A DNA stretch of 64,000 bases from Neolewinella antarctica (GTDB taxonomy: Bacteria; Bacteroidota; Bacteroidia; Chitinophagales; Saprospiraceae): assembly GCF_011927835.1 (NCBI RefSeq), contig NZ_JAATJH010000003.1, forward strand, positions 310,001 to 374,000, given 5' to 3'. Position numbers and translations under genes: made by a program. The notes below the pieces were generated by a model. That model did no database searches and had not been told where the DNA came from. It saw nothing but the letters and a program-made list of their open reading frames with translations. How positions within the stretch are numbered: the first letter of the stretch is position 1; every line of letters begins with the position of its first letter. Shown in pieces: positions 1 through 8,411 of this stretch.

Positions 1-699
1 CGCATCTTCGGTAAGGACATTACCGCGCCGGACGGCCGCACCAAACCGTACTTAACGTTTACCGCGGACGGCAAGGTACAGGGTCATACGGGCTGCAACC
101 CCATCAACGGAAATTATACGCTCGAGAATGGTCTGCGGATCACGTTCAGCGACATGGCTTCCGGCATGGCTTTTTGTGGTGACGTGCCTTACGAAGCTGA
201 GTTCCTCGAAATTCTCAACACCGCTGATAATTACACGCTCAATAACGGTAGCCTGAGTCTTAATAAGGGGCGCATGGCTCCGATGGCGATTTTGAGCAAC
301 ACGGCCGATGACGCCACCGGCAACCAACAGGCCGACTTCGATACGGACGGCGACCGTAAGATGCTCGCCGAGCACACCTGGACGATCGATAAGATCTATG
401 GGAAAGATATTAAGGCCATGGACGGCCGCCAGAAGGCTTTTCTAAAGTTCACGACTGACGGTAAAGTATCCGGCAACACGGGCTGCAACCCCATTACCGG
501 TACCTACACGCTCGAAGAGGGGCTACGCATCAAGTTCAACGACATGGCTACCGGCTTAGCTTTCTGTGGTGACGTGCCTTATGAAGGTGACTTCAAGGAC
601 GTCCTGAATAACACCGATAATTACACGATCAACAAAGGTACGTTGAGCCTGAACAAAGCACGGATGGCCCCAATGGCCGTACTGAAAAAAGGTAAGTAG
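1..699 (+). CDS. Tandem META (HslJ-like) domain protein, 5' end missing
   Basis: The reading frame is open from the first base, so the gene begins outside the window. Two homologous copies of about 110 residues follow each other. Each carries the META/HslJ core: a stretch like FTADGKVxGxTGCNPIxGxYTLE, then (L/M)AFCGDVPYE, and an end like SLNKxRMAPMA. A linker rich in D, N and Q separates them. META domains form small beta-rich folds found in secreted or outer-membrane proteins, including E. coli HslJ, which is linked to novobiocin resistance; the function here is unknown. More copies may lie upstream. A strong terminator follows at 749-782. The family call is firm, the role is not. Confidence 0.85.
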   Translation, partial: RIFGKDITAPDGRTKPYLTFTADGKVQGHTGCNPINGNYTLENGLRITFSDMASGMAFCGDVPYEAEFLEILNTADNYTLNNGSLSLNKGRMAPMAILSNTADDATGNQQADFDTDGDRKMLAEHTWTIDKIYGKDIKAMDGRQKAFLKFTTDGKVSGNTGCNPITGTYTLEEGLRIKFNDMATGLAFCGDVPYEGDFKDVLNNTDNYTINKGTLSLNKARMAPMAVLKKGK

Positions 700-748
700 A
701 CTTGTTTCTAAGAACTATGTGTATTTGAAGTAACCCTATTATGGAAGA

Positions 749-782
749 CCTCCCGCCGGTTGGTGGGAGGTTCTTCTCTTTT
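749..782 (+). terminator. Rho-independent terminator after the META-repeat gene
   Basis: The 9-bp stem CCTCCCGCC (749-757) and GGTGGGAGG (762-770) has one G-T pair and a GGTT loop, and a T/C-rich tail TTCTTCTCTTTT follows. It lies 50 bp after the stop codon of the META gene and upstream of the hydrolase start at 844. Confidence 0.85.
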
Positions 783-843
783 GATGCGGGGTCATACTAT
801 CCGATACATTCTATTATTTAATTACCCAAATATCCGTCGAGCT

Positions 844-2202
844 ATGACCACTGCTTTCCCACCTTACCCGGCACCTGCGGCCGCGCCCAATGCTACCATA
901 TGGCGCGCATTGGTGCTTGTTTTCCTTCTCACTAATTCGCTTCAGGTCATGGCTCAGGATCAAACTACGTATCTCTCCGCAAAGGAAAGCGAACCCAGCA
1001 ATTTCAACTGGATGGAGGGCTTTCCACCTTCGGAGGAGCGACGACTGAGTGTCGCTGACGGATCTTTCTTCGATTTCCCCGCCATTCGCTGGAGCGTCGT
1101 TCATATGCGAGAAATGCTGCCTACCGTTCCCGTTTCTCGTGGCCTGGCCGCGCCGCAAGACCTGCCTTATGAACTGGACCAGCAAATAGACTCGCTCACC
1201 TTTACCCCCTGGGAAAGTAACGAGCCGATGACCTGGGAAGCCTCTTTATGGGAGAATTACACCGATGGTATGATTATCCTTCATAAAGGAAAAGTAGTTT
1301 ACGAGCGTTATTTTAGCGAGTTGACGCCGGATAACGTACACGCGGTGATGTCACTCACCAAGTCCTTTACCGGGACGCTGGCCTCCGTGCTCGTCGCCGA
1401 GGGAAAGCTCGACCCCGAAGCATTAGTTACTAAATACGTGCCCGAACTTAAGAATTCCGCTTACGCCGACGCCACCGTCCGCCAAGTGATGGACATGACC
1501 ACCGCCCTGGCCTACAGCGAAGATTATGCAGACCCGAACGCCGACGTATGGCAATTCTCCGCTGCCGGCAACCCACTTCCGAAGCCGAAGGATTACGAAG
1601 GCCCCGTTGGCTACTACGAATACCTGGAAACCATAAAGAAAGAAGGTACCCACGGAGAAGCCTTTGGTTACAAGACCGTTAATGCCGATGCGCTGGGGTG
1701 GATCATTTCCAAAGTTTCCGGCAAGTCCGTTAATGAATTATTATCCGATAAGATTTGGAGCAAAATCGGTGCGGAGCAGGACGCCTACTATCAGGTGGAT
1801 GCACTCGGAACACCCTTCGCCGGTGGCGGACTCAGCGCCGGAGTGCGCGACTTGGCTCGCTTCGGGGAATTGCTCCGTAATCAAGGTAATTTTAATGGCG
1901 AACAAATCATCCCTCGTGCCGCCGTGACCGATATCCAGCAAGGGGGAAGCAAAGCAGCTTTTGCCAAATCCGGTCACCCTGATTTAAAAGGGTGGTCCTA
2001 CCGTAATATGTGGTGGATGACGGAGAATGCCGACGGTGCTTTCGCCGCGCGTGGTGTTCACGGCCAGACGGTTTACGTCGACCCCGGTGCGGAAATGGTG
2101 ATCGTCCGGATGGCTTCGCACCCGGTGGCGGCTAATGCTGCTAACGATGCTACTTCTTTGCCCGCTTACCAGGCCGTGGCGGATTATTTGAAATCTAAGT
2201 AG
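844..2202 (+). CDS. Secreted class-C beta-lactamase-like serine hydrolase (S12/EstB-NylB type)
   Basis: A 452-residue protein. I use the ATG at 844 because the frame upstream runs through the terminator at 749-782. An N-terminal hydrophobic segment (WRALVLVFLLTNSLQVMAQ) looks like a signal peptide and implies export. Family motifs: the nucleophile motif SxxK as S170-L-T-K173; the tyrosine motif as Y224-S-E-D-Y, like the YSEDY of 6-aminohexanoate-dimer hydrolase; and a C-terminal HGQTVYVDPG block. The fold therefore suggests an esterase, amidase or peptidase rather than a true beta-lactamase; the substrate is unknown. The first 15 residues contain PAPAAAP, encoded by a copy of the dispersed 19-bp repeat (870-890), so the N-terminus may have been remodelled. 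Confidence 0.85.
   Translation: MTTAFPPYPAPAAAPNATIWRALVLVFLLTNSLQVMAQDQTTYLSAKESEPSNFNWMEGFPPSEERRLSVADGSFFDFPAIRWSVVHMREMLPTVPVSRGLAAPQDLPYELDQQIDSLTFTPWESNEPMTWEASLWENYTDGMIILHKGKVVYERYFSELTPDNVHAVMSLTKSFTGTLASVLVAEGKLDPEALVTKYVPELKNSAYADATVRQVMDMTTALAYSEDYADPNADVWQFSAAGNPLPKPKDYEGPVGYYEYLETIKKEGTHGEAFGYKTVNADALGWIISKVSGKSVNELLSDKIWSKIGAEQDAYYQVDALGTPFAGGGLSAGVRDLARFGELLRNQGNFNGEQIIPRAAVTDIQQGGSKAAFAKSGHPDLKGWSYRNMWWMTENADGAFAARGVHGQTVYVDPGAEMVIVRMASHPVAANAANDATSLPAYQAVADYLKSK
870..890 (+). repeat. 19-bp GC-rich dispersed repeat, copy 1 (inside a CDS)
   Basis: Reads GGCACCTGCGGCCGCGCCCA, two changes from the consensus GGCACCCGCGACCGCGCCC. It lies in the signal-peptide region of the serine hydrolase and encodes Ala-Pro-Ala-Ala-Ala-Pro. 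Confidence 0.6.
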
Positions 2203-2355
2203 TGAATTTTGTACACGGTTATTGGCGCTTTTGTCCGTAACTAAACTATCCGCATAAGTTTTTTGAATACAAAAAGCACATAAGGTGCAAAATGCACAGA
2301 ACACTATCGGGGGGTGAAGACGAGATATTTCACGTGGATTTGTGTCCTTATTCAC
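2203..2355. other. Non-coding stretch before repeat copy A
   Basis: The whole gap between the hydrolase and the next gene is 487 bp. This first part holds only AT-rich sequence with a weak dyad (AGCACATAAGGTGC) and no credible gene. The remainder is occupied by the long inverted-end repeat at 2356-2557. Confidence 0.5.
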
Positions 2356-2557
2356 TTAGAGCATATTGGGACTTTGGGTTCCTGGCCGGTTTTAGCTACG
2401 CTGCTACTGCGTGGTGAGACAGTTTTGTGATGGTTAAGGCAGCAAAACCGGAGTTTAGCCGCCCCGATAGCTATCGGGGAATGAGGATTTTGCTAACGAA
2501 GACCACCGCAAAAGTGACCAAAACAAGGCCGGAAGCTAAAGTCCCAACATGCTCTTA
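2356..2557. repeat. Long inverted-end repeat (AGAGCATGTTGGGAC family), copy A
   Basis: Starts TTAGAGCATATTGGGACTTT and ends with the inverse AAAGTCCCAACATGCTCTTA, so the termini are about 20-bp inverted repeats. The interior is shared with copies at 24972-25161 and 61544-61711 and carries further dyads (GGTTTTAGCTACG..., CCGGAGTTTAGCC). Unlike the other copies, the central TAGCTA is extended into the 18-bp palindrome CCCCGATAGCTATCGGGG (2462-2479). There is no ORF, which fits a non-autonomous MITE-like element. No clear target duplication is visible. Confidence 0.75.
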
Positions 2558-2689
2558 TTTCCCGATTTTGATGTAGCGTGCTTAGAACCGGTGCTCGAAA
2601 AGGACTTGCCGGCAAGTACCTCAAACCCAACTGGGCGGGGAGAATAGTTCTCTCCGTCCTATTTATTTAATGATTTAAACAATCCAACT

Positions 2690-3103
2690 TTGAAGAATCT
2701 ATTAATCCTTCCCTTCCTATTTCTACTTTTCGCCACGAGCGCCTGCGCCCAGGAGACGACGGAATATCTATTATCCAGCCACGTCCTCGACATAACGGAG
2801 GGCCTGCCAGCCAGCGGCGTGCCGATCAAACTCGAAAAACTCGATGAGACGACGAATGAGTGGACTCTCGTAGCGGAAAAATCCACCAACGAAAGTGGCC
2901 GCGTCAACGATTTCCTGCCTAAGGAGACCGCGGAGCTCGGAACCTACCGTTTCACCTTTATGGTAGAAGATTACTTCGAGCGCAAGCAGACGGAAACGTT
3001 CTACCCTTTCATCGAAGTGGTGTTCCGGTTGGATGAAAGTAAGCACTACCACGTGCCGATCACCCTTTCTGCTTTCGGGTACTCTACGTACCGGGGAAGC
3101 TGA
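2690..3103 (+). CDS. uraH: 5-hydroxyisourate hydrolase (transthyretin-like), exported
   Basis: 137 residues from a TTG at 2690; no in-frame ATG fits the signal peptide KNLLILPFLFLLFATSACAQ. HIU hydrolase converts 5-hydroxyisourate to OHCU in purine (urate) breakdown. Family marks are the N-terminal SSHVLD block and the C-terminal tetrapeptide YRGS that closes the protein, the signature of transthyretin-related HIU hydrolases. The middle has the TTR-like pattern ESGRVNDF...YRFTFMVEDYF...FYPFIEVVF...HYHVPITLS. The signal peptide suggests a periplasmic enzyme, known for some homologues. No other urate genes lie nearby, so it appears to be a lone gene. Confidence 0.88.
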   Translation: MKNLLILPFLFLLFATSACAQETTEYLLSSHVLDITEGLPASGVPIKLEKLDETTNEWTLVAEKSTNESGRVNDFLPKETAELGTYRFTFMVEDYFERKQTETFYPFIEVVFRLDESKHYHVPITLSAFGYSTYRGS

Positions 3104-3169
3104 TCGAACCGAGGGGTTCCAGGTGCGACTACTGACCTCCGGTCATACGGTAGCATCTTCTTCTATCAT

Positions 3170-3227
3170 AAAGGACACACAGCGCACAAAGTAGAGACAC
3201 GCTTTGTGTTCCGTGTGTCCTTTTTGG
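3170..3227. terminator. Long hairpin terminator after the HIU hydrolase gene
   Basis: AAAGGACACAC...CACAAAG (3170-3191) pairs with CTTTGTG...GTGTGTCCTTT (3202-3223), a stem of about 20 bp with small internal mismatches, followed by TTTTTGG. It ends the uraH transcript. Its length also resembles a repeat-derived hairpin. Confidence 0.65.
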
Positions 3228-3303
3228 TTATTTCTTCCGTGAAGTCAGTCGATATAGCTGCATTGGGAGATTTTCAAATCTATCTCCAACACTACCGCAT
3301 ACC

Positions 3304-3747
3304 ATGAAGAAATTACTTTCGCTCTGTCCTTTACTACTCCTTGCCATCATGATTAACTCCTGCTCCTCCGCCCCTAAACCCGGTGATCAAAACCAAGGCG
3401 AAGCCAATTACCGGATTCACGATATTTGGGTACTCAAAACCCTGGCCGGAGAGTCTATCTCGGTACCCAGCGGTAACCTACCGTCACTAGAGATTAACCT
3501 GACGCGCGAGGAAATGCTCGGTAGCGATGGATGCAACGAACTCTCCGCCCCGATAAGCTCGGTCAGCGATGCGAAGATCGTTTTCGGACCAATAAGAAGT
3601 ACCCGCATGGCTTGCCCCGATCAGGATTTGGCCAGCCGGTACACGATGGCACTGTCGGAAGTTCGGACCTACGCTCTGCAAGAGTTAAACCTCATGCTGT
3701 ACGACGGCGACGGTAAAGAGCTAATGAAACTACTCAAGGTAGACTGA
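3304..3747 (+). CDS. META-domain (HslJ-like) lipoprotein
   Basis: 147 residues. The N-terminal signal ends in the lipobox INSC, so a lipid-anchored envelope protein is expected. The mature part is one META domain: WVLKTLAGESI, then GSDGCNELSAPIS (the family's G-x-x-G-C-N position), then RMACPDQDLASRYTMAL and a closing LYDGDGKELMKL strand. It is a diverged, single-domain relative of the tandem META protein at the left edge. A MITE-like element begins 40 bp after its stop codon. Confidence 0.8.
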   Translation: MKKLLSLCPLLLLAIMINSCSSAPKPGDQNQGEANYRIHDIWVLKTLAGESISVPSGNLPSLEINLTREEMLGSDGCNELSAPISSVSDAKIVFGPIRSTRMACPDQDLASRYTMALSEVRTYALQELNLMLYDGDGKELMKLLKVD

Positions 3748-3787
3748 GGCAATACTTTTACAACACGATATTTTTGAACAACTCAAC

Positions 3788-3972
3788 CATACTACTGGAC
3801 ATTTTTCCCGGACGCTTGGAGGACCTCAACAATTTCGCCTTCGGCTTCACGGCAGAGGACGCTCCAAGGTCCTCAAGTAGAATTTTAGAACCTTGGAGCG
3901 TCTCGAAACTAAAGCGTAGCGAAGGGTTTCGAGTCCTCCAAGCGTCCGATTTGAAAATGTCCAGTAGTGTGT
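3788..3972. mobile_element. 185-bp MITE-like element, copy 1
   Basis: Ends CATACTACTGGACATTTT and (reversed) ACACACTACTGGACATTTT form terminal inverted repeats; inside these, CGGACGCTTGGAGGAC and GTCCTCCAAGCGTCCG form a second inverted pair. The element is flanked by a perfect 8-bp direct repeat AACTCAAC (3780-3787 and 3973-3980), as expected for a target-site duplication. A second copy lies in inverse orientation at 9297-9480. It has no ORF of its own, so it would need a transposase in trans. Confidence 0.85.
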
Positions 3973-3990
3973 AACTCAACACGGAAAGAA

Positions 3991-4491
3991 ATGAATAAGC
4001 TAATAAAAACAATATTCAGTGCAGTACTCCTGCTAATGGTATGTTCCGTATCGGCACAAAACGTAGTACCGTCATACGACCTGACTCAGACGGGGGCATT
4101 GGAACTAGCGGAGCAAGCACGCCTCGAAGCCCAAAAGCTCGATAAAAACGTATCCGTCGCGGTACTCAACGGTTCGGGAGTAACCATTTTGTTACTTAAA
4201 GGCGATAACGTAGGCCCGCACAACACCGAAGCATCCCGGCGAAAAGCCTACGCCGCGCTCTCCACCAAAACGCCCAGTTTTGAGTTGATGCAAAAAGCTG
4301 CCGCCGACCCTACCGCTCACAACTTAAATACCTTGCCCGAGCTTCTGCTGTTGGGCGGTGGCGTGCCCGTTTGGAAAGATGGAAACCTGGTGGGAAGTCT
4401 AGGCGTGTCGGGCGCCGGTGGAGGTCAGGGTGATCACGATGTTGCTCGAAAGGCGGTTGAAAACCTTGGGTTCACCATTGAAAAGAAATAG
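3991..4491 (+). CDS. GlcG/HbpS family heme-binding-like protein, exported
   Basis: 166 residues from the ATG at 3991 (the upstream in-frame ATG at 3967 lies in the MITE end). The signal peptide is MNKLIKTIFSAVLLLMVCSVSAQ. The mature protein shows the HbpS/GlcG pattern: ALELAEQARLEAQKLDKNVSVAVLN..., conversion of the usual G(R/D)xxAHNT into NVGPHNTEASRRKAYAA, an LPGGVPV-like LGGGVPVWKDGNLVGSLGVSG, and QGDHDVARKAVENLGF. Members bind heme or cobalamin-like ligands or sense oxidative stress; the ligand here is not known. A possible stem-loop (4564-4588) follows. Confidence 0.85.
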   Translation: MNKLIKTIFSAVLLLMVCSVSAQNVVPSYDLTQTGALELAEQARLEAQKLDKNVSVAVLNGSGVTILLLKGDNVGPHNTEASRRKAYAALSTKTPSFELMQKAAADPTAHNLNTLPELLLLGGGVPVWKDGNLVGSLGVSGAGGGQGDHDVARKAVENLGFTIEKK

Positions 4492-4905
4492 TGAACAACC
4501 CAGTATTACCGACTGACGGTACGCAGCCGGATTAGGCCAGATAAACATACAAGCACAAGTAAATGGTGATTCGGCACAGCCGAACACCACTGTTGCGTGC
4601 TTTTGTGTTTATGTGGCGATAAAATCTGCGTAACGTCGGTTACTGATTGGTCGACTGGTTTTGTGCTAGAGGCCTTCAGCGTAAAAGCTAGCTAAGCGAG
4701 AGAACACAAAACTCACAAAAGGAAAAGCAAAGCACTCAAAAGCGGTGCGTGTGGTCCAAGTTTCATTTTGTGTTTTTTGTCCCTTTTGTGTTTTGTGTGG
4801 TAAAAAAAACACTTGGAGATTCTCGTGCTAGTATCATTTGCACCAAGCCAGCTACCAAATTATCTAAACCAATTCACCCGTACTTTCAAGAATTACTTTC
4901 CCCCC
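4492..4905. other. Intergenic stretch with two hairpins
   Basis: No credible gene. GGTGATTCGGC and GCCGAACACC (4564-4588) form a tight stem-loop that may terminate the GlcG-like gene. Farther on, ACACAAAACTCACAAAAGG (about 4706-4724) is mirrored by CCTTTTGTGTTTTGTGTGG (about 4779-4797) around a ~55-nt loop, a long imperfect inverted repeat just upstream of the OsmC gene. Confidence 0.5.
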
Positions 4906-5391
4906 ATGAGCAACAAACAACACCACTACCAAACCCAACTCAACTGGGTGGGTAACGACAAAAACAAGGGCACCAAAAACGCCCGCTCCTACTCCCGCGA
5001 CCACGAGTTCACCCCACCCGGCAAACAACACACCATCCTTGGCTCCTCCGACCCCGCATTCCTCGGCGACGCCACCCGTTACTGCCCGGAAGACCTACTT
5101 TTGCAATCCCTCGCCGCCTGTCACATGCTCTGGTACCTGAATATCTGTAGCGCCAATAAAATTGTAGTGACTGCCTACGAAGACCAGCCCGAAGGCGTGA
5201 TGGAAGAAAGTCCGGATGGCGGCGGCGCGTTCGTGTCGATAAAGCTACGCCCCAAAGTCACCGTAGCGGAAGAAAGCATGGTGACCAAGGCGGGAGAATT
5301 ACACGCCGAGGCCCACAAATTTTGTTTCATCGCCCGGTCGGTCAACTTCCCCGTAGAGATCGCGGGGTCGGTAATGGCCGCGGCGATTTAG
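4906..5391 (+). CDS. OsmC family peroxiredoxin-like protein
   Basis: 161 residues. I place the start at ATG 4906 (MSNKQHHYQTQLNW), which matches the usual OsmC N-terminus; the longer frame upstream has no family similarity. OsmC/Ohr proteins reduce organic hydroperoxides with two cysteines; here they are the C of LAACHMLWYL and the C of HKFCFIARSVNFPV, both at the expected positions. The DATRYCPEDLLLQSLAACH block is typical. The MFS transporter starts 11 bp after the stop, so the two are probably co-transcribed. Confidence 0.88.
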   Translation: MSNKQHHYQTQLNWVGNDKNKGTKNARSYSRDHEFTPPGKQHTILGSSDPAFLGDATRYCPEDLLLQSLAACHMLWYLNICSANKIVVTAYEDQPEGVMEESPDGGGAFVSIKLRPKVTVAEESMVTKAGELHAEAHKFCFIARSVNFPVEIAGSVMAAAI

Positions 5392-5402
5392 ACCAGCTTG
5401 TT

Positions 5403-6950
5403 ATGTTCAAGAATAAGTTTTTCCTCCTCTTCGTCTTCGCGACTTTTGTCTCGAACGTAGGTACCTGGCTGTTCGCCGTGGGGGCCGGTTGGCTAATGAC
5501 CGACCTGGGCTCTTCCGCCCTGTCGGTATCGCTGGTGCAAACAGCCTCTCTGTTGCCGATGCTCTTGTTAGCCGTGCCGGCAGGTGCCGTTGGCGATTTA
5601 TACGATCGCCGCCGGATCGTCATCGCCAGCCAGGCTTTTCTCGTCTTGAATACGCTGCTATTCGCCTACCTGGTTATGGTGGGCATCGCCAGTGTAAATC
5701 TGTTGTTATTCTTCACCTTGATGAACGGGGTAGGGGCGGCCTTCGCCGGGCCGGTCATGTCCGCGATCATTCCCCAGCTAGTAGAGCGTGATCGGCTCCG
5801 CACGGCCATGTCGTTCAGTAGCATCGCTTTCAACTTCGCCCGCGCCGTCGGGCCGATCCTCGGCGGATTGCTCATCGCAAACTACACTATCGACCTACCT
5901 TTTTGGATCGACGCGCTTTCTTACGTAGCGGTGATCGTCGTGCTATTCTCCTGGAAGTACAAGCGCGAGGAAGAAGGAAACCTCCCGCCGGAACCTTTAC
6001 GGCTGGCCATGGGCGCTTCCCTACGGTTTTTGCGCTACACACCTTCTCTCTATAACTCCATCTTGCGGTCCGTCTTGTTTTTCTTCAGTGCCGGCGCCCT
6101 CTGGGCTTTGATGCCCTTGGTTGCACGGGAACGCCTCGGTGGTGGGGCGGATCTTTACGGTTATCTTTTGGGAGCGGCTGGCGTAGGCGCGGTAATTTCC
6201 GGAGTCCTGGGGGATAAAATTACCAGCGTGATCAACGGCGGACCGCTGATCGTCGTCGTTTCGGCTTTAATGAGCGCTGGATTACTCGCCATCGGCATTA
6301 CCGACAGCGAAGTCGTCGCCATCATGGCCACCTTCATCGCCGGGGCCGCGTGGCAGATCGGGTTTACCAGCCTGATCACTTCTTCTCAGTACGCGCTGCC
6401 GATTTGGTACGGGGCCCGGGGGATGGCGTTTTTCATCATGGCCATGTCCGGTAGCCTCGCCATCGGCAGTGCCCTCTGGGGTGCGTTATCGGACGCCAGT
6501 AGCCTGCAAACCGCTTATTTGGCCGCCGCCGGCGTCGGGGCGCTGCTCATTCCACTCGGCATGCGCTTTCCGCTCAACCAGGCGGAAAATGCCGATCTAC
6601 GCGCCGTCGAGGACTATCCGGTTCCGAAATTCGATTCCGAGCCGACCGGGTGCATCCGCATCGTGCATACCTACGAACTGGGCGAAGCCAACTACGACGA
6701 GGCCGTGGCACGCCTTCGGAAGCTCCGCAACAAACGTTACCGCGCCGGTGCCCTCAAATGGGGCCTGCTGTCCTACCCGGAAGACCGCACCCGGCTCATT
6801 GAGTTCTACGTCCAGTATTCCCATCGCGAACTGGAGCGACACGCCCACCACGTGACGCGGGAGGATAGCGAGCGGACAGAAGAGATCCACCAGTGGCTAA
6901 GGGAGCGGGGGGCTACTTGGAACACCAGCTATTTTACCGTAGTCGCCTGA
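5403..6950 (+). CDS. MFS exporter with C-terminal soluble domain (MFS_3/EntS-like)
   Basis: 515 residues from ATG 5403, which begins MFKNKFFLLFVFATFVSNVGTW, a normal first MFS helix. About 400 residues give 10-12 membrane segments with the loop-2/3 motif GDLYDRRRIVIASQ (MFS signature GxxxDRxxRR). The last ~110 residues form a soluble domain with PEDRTRLIEFYVQYSHRELERHAHHVTRED, characteristic of the transmembrane secretion effector family PF05977, related to enterobactin exporters. The substrate is unknown. It follows the osmC-like gene closely and is probably in its operon. Confidence 0.85.
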   Translation: MFKNKFFLLFVFATFVSNVGTWLFAVGAGWLMTDLGSSALSVSLVQTASLLPMLLLAVPAGAVGDLYDRRRIVIASQAFLVLNTLLFAYLVMVGIASVNLLLFFTLMNGVGAAFAGPVMSAIIPQLVERDRLRTAMSFSSIAFNFARAVGPILGGLLIANYTIDLPFWIDALSYVAVIVVLFSWKYKREEEGNLPPEPLRLAMGASLRFLRYTPSLYNSILRSVLFFFSAGALWALMPLVARERLGGGADLYGYLLGAAGVGAVISGVLGDKITSVINGGPLIVVVSALMSAGLLAIGITDSEVVAIMATFIAGAAWQIGFTSLITSSQYALPIWYGARGMAFFIMAMSGSLAIGSALWGALSDASSLQTAYLAAAGVGALLIPLGMRFPLNQAENADLRAVEDYPVPKFDSEPTGCIRIVHTYELGEANYDEAVARLRKLRNKRYRAGALKWGLLSYPEDRTRLIEFYVQYSHRELERHAHHVTREDSERTEEIHQWLRERGATWNTSYFTVVA

Positions 6951-7190
6951 CCTCGTCAGCACGTGAACCCACTCGGTTCACAGCTTATGTCCAGCGCTCA
7001 GTGTTTCTGATTTGATTAATTTGCGCGGTCGCGGGTGCAGGGGAAACACGTACGGCGTAGGTTAATTCGGTAATGACCACTGTTTACTCAAGGGGAGGGT
7101 AAATAGCGTGAACGGGATGACCCTACCGCTGGCCACCCCGGTACTACGCAGATAATCATCAATTATCAAAACCTAATTGCAAAAACCAAG
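6951..7190. other. Upstream half of the intergenic region before the rhodopsin operon
   Basis: Non-coding. The only recognisable feature is a reverse copy of the 19-bp repeat at 7022-7039; the rest shows no gene or strong hairpin. Confidence 0.4.
7022..7039 (-). repeat. 19-bp GC-rich dispersed repeat, copy 2
   Basis: TGCGCGGTCGCGGGTGCA, the reverse complement of the consensus, in the region upstream of the rhodopsin operon. Confidence 0.65.
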
Positions 7191-7252
7191 TTAGGTGCTT
7201 CAAAGCCGAACTTAATTTTGGGATCGAAATTTTTACAAATCGAAAATTTCGC
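7191..7252 (+). promoter_or_regulatory. Possible promoter and leader hairpin of the blh-rhodopsin operon
   Basis: TTAG (7191-7194), N18, TAATTTTG (7213-7220) fits the Bacteroidota -7 consensus TAnnTTTG but has a weak -33 box. Just downstream CGAAATTTTT and CGAAAATTTCG form a hairpin (7224-7252). The start codon is about 120 nt further on, so a structured leader is possible. The assignment is by consensus only. Confidence 0.35.
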
Positions 7253-7345
7253 TCACGGTTCGCACGCAATTTTATGAGATAGCTCTGTTTCTCTACGGCC
7301 GCTCGTCATCGGCCACGCCGTTAATGGTTCACTAACATCGGGGTC

Positions 7346-8374
7346 ATGAATTTACCGCCACGTCGTGCGGGTGGGGTCACCCTTCCCGTAGTACTCGTAA
7401 CGCTCGCCTTTATCGGCCTTGGCTTCTTCGCAACGGGCTTCCTGGCGGGGTACGAGCCATTCTTAGTTTTGGGCATGATGCTGTTGCTCGGGCTACCGCA
7501 CGGGGCTACTGACCACGGCCTATTCTTGGCCCTCCGCCAGGGGGGGCAAGGAGAAGGAAAAGGGCGGTTTTACTTAGCTTACCTAGGCATCATTGCCGCT
7601 TACGGACTGGTCTGGTACCTACTGCCACTGGTAGCATTCGGTATCTTTATCTTGCTTTCCGTCTACCATTTTGGGCAGTCGAACTGGGTAGATACGGAGC
7701 AGCGCCCCACCTTTACGGCCAGGGCGCATTATTTGCTGTGGGGGATGGGCGTGCTACTGACTCCCATCTTATTACACGCCGAGGAAGCCGCTGCCATCGT
7801 AGCTACGATGACCGATACGGTTATCGCCACACCAGCGCTTGATTCCGTATATTGGATTATCGCCGTCCTGGGCTTAGCAAACGTCGTCACCATCACGACA
7901 CTGAAAATGCGCGGCGTGCTGGATACCCGCCGCACGGTACTGGAACTTCTCGCCTACGCGCTGTTAACGTTGCTATTTTTCACGAATAGTCTGCTACTTG
8001 GTTTCACTATCTACTTCGTTTTCTGGCATTCCCTTAGTTCGATTCAGGATCAAATGCAGTTTTTCGAACGAAGAATGTCCCGGGACCTTCGACAAAAACT
8101 ATCCGTCGGAATCGGCACAACCGTCGTGGGCGCGCTTGCCTTCTGCCTGATCGTCTGGTTCGGCCCCGGCCCGGAAGCCGCGCTACGCCCCGCAATCATT
8201 GGCGGCGTCTTCGTCTTTATCTCGCTGTTAACGATGCCCCACATGCTACTAGTTGAGCAGCTTTATACGAGCTGGTCACCCAACGATAATCCGCCCGACC
8301 TCCCCCGTAAGGAGGACGGCGCGGAGCGAATATCATTCACACAATCTCCATCCGCTACCCCCACTTACGTATAA
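7346..8374 (+). CDS. blh: Brp/Blh family beta-carotene 15,15'-dioxygenase
   Basis: 342-residue integral membrane enzyme that cleaves beta-carotene into two retinal molecules. The conserved metal-ligand histidines are visible: H52 and H57 in GLPHGATDH, H108 in SVYHFGQSNW, H228 in FWHSLSSIQDQ and H299 in TMPHMLLVEQLY. Seven to eight hydrophobic segments are present. The last ~30 residues are hydrophilic and variable. It lies 37 bp upstream of the rhodopsin gene on the same strand, the usual pairing, so it supplies the chromophore. Carotenoid genes (crt) are not in the window and must be elsewhere. Confidence 0.93.
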   Translation: MNLPPRRAGGVTLPVVLVTLAFIGLGFFATGFLAGYEPFLVLGMMLLLGLPHGATDHGLFLALRQGGQGEGKGRFYLAYLGIIAAYGLVWYLLPLVAFGIFILLSVYHFGQSNWVDTEQRPTFTARAHYLLWGMGVLLTPILLHAEEAAAIVATMTDTVIATPALDSVYWIIAVLGLANVVTITTLKMRGVLDTRRTVLELLAYALLTLLFFTNSLLLGFTIYFVFWHSLSSIQDQMQFFERRMSRDLRQKLSVGIGTTVVGALAFCLIVWFGPGPEAALRPAIIGGVFVFISLLTMPHMLLVEQLYTSWSPNDNPPDLPRKEDGAERISFTQSPSATPTYV

Positions 8375-8411
8375 AGGGGGCGCGGGTATCACACATTAAT
8401 TCCAAATACTT

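Noticed and set aside
760-843. Upstream start for the serine hydrolase
   Set aside because: The frame begins inside the terminator stem of the previous gene and does not resemble a signal peptide; ATG 844 gives one.
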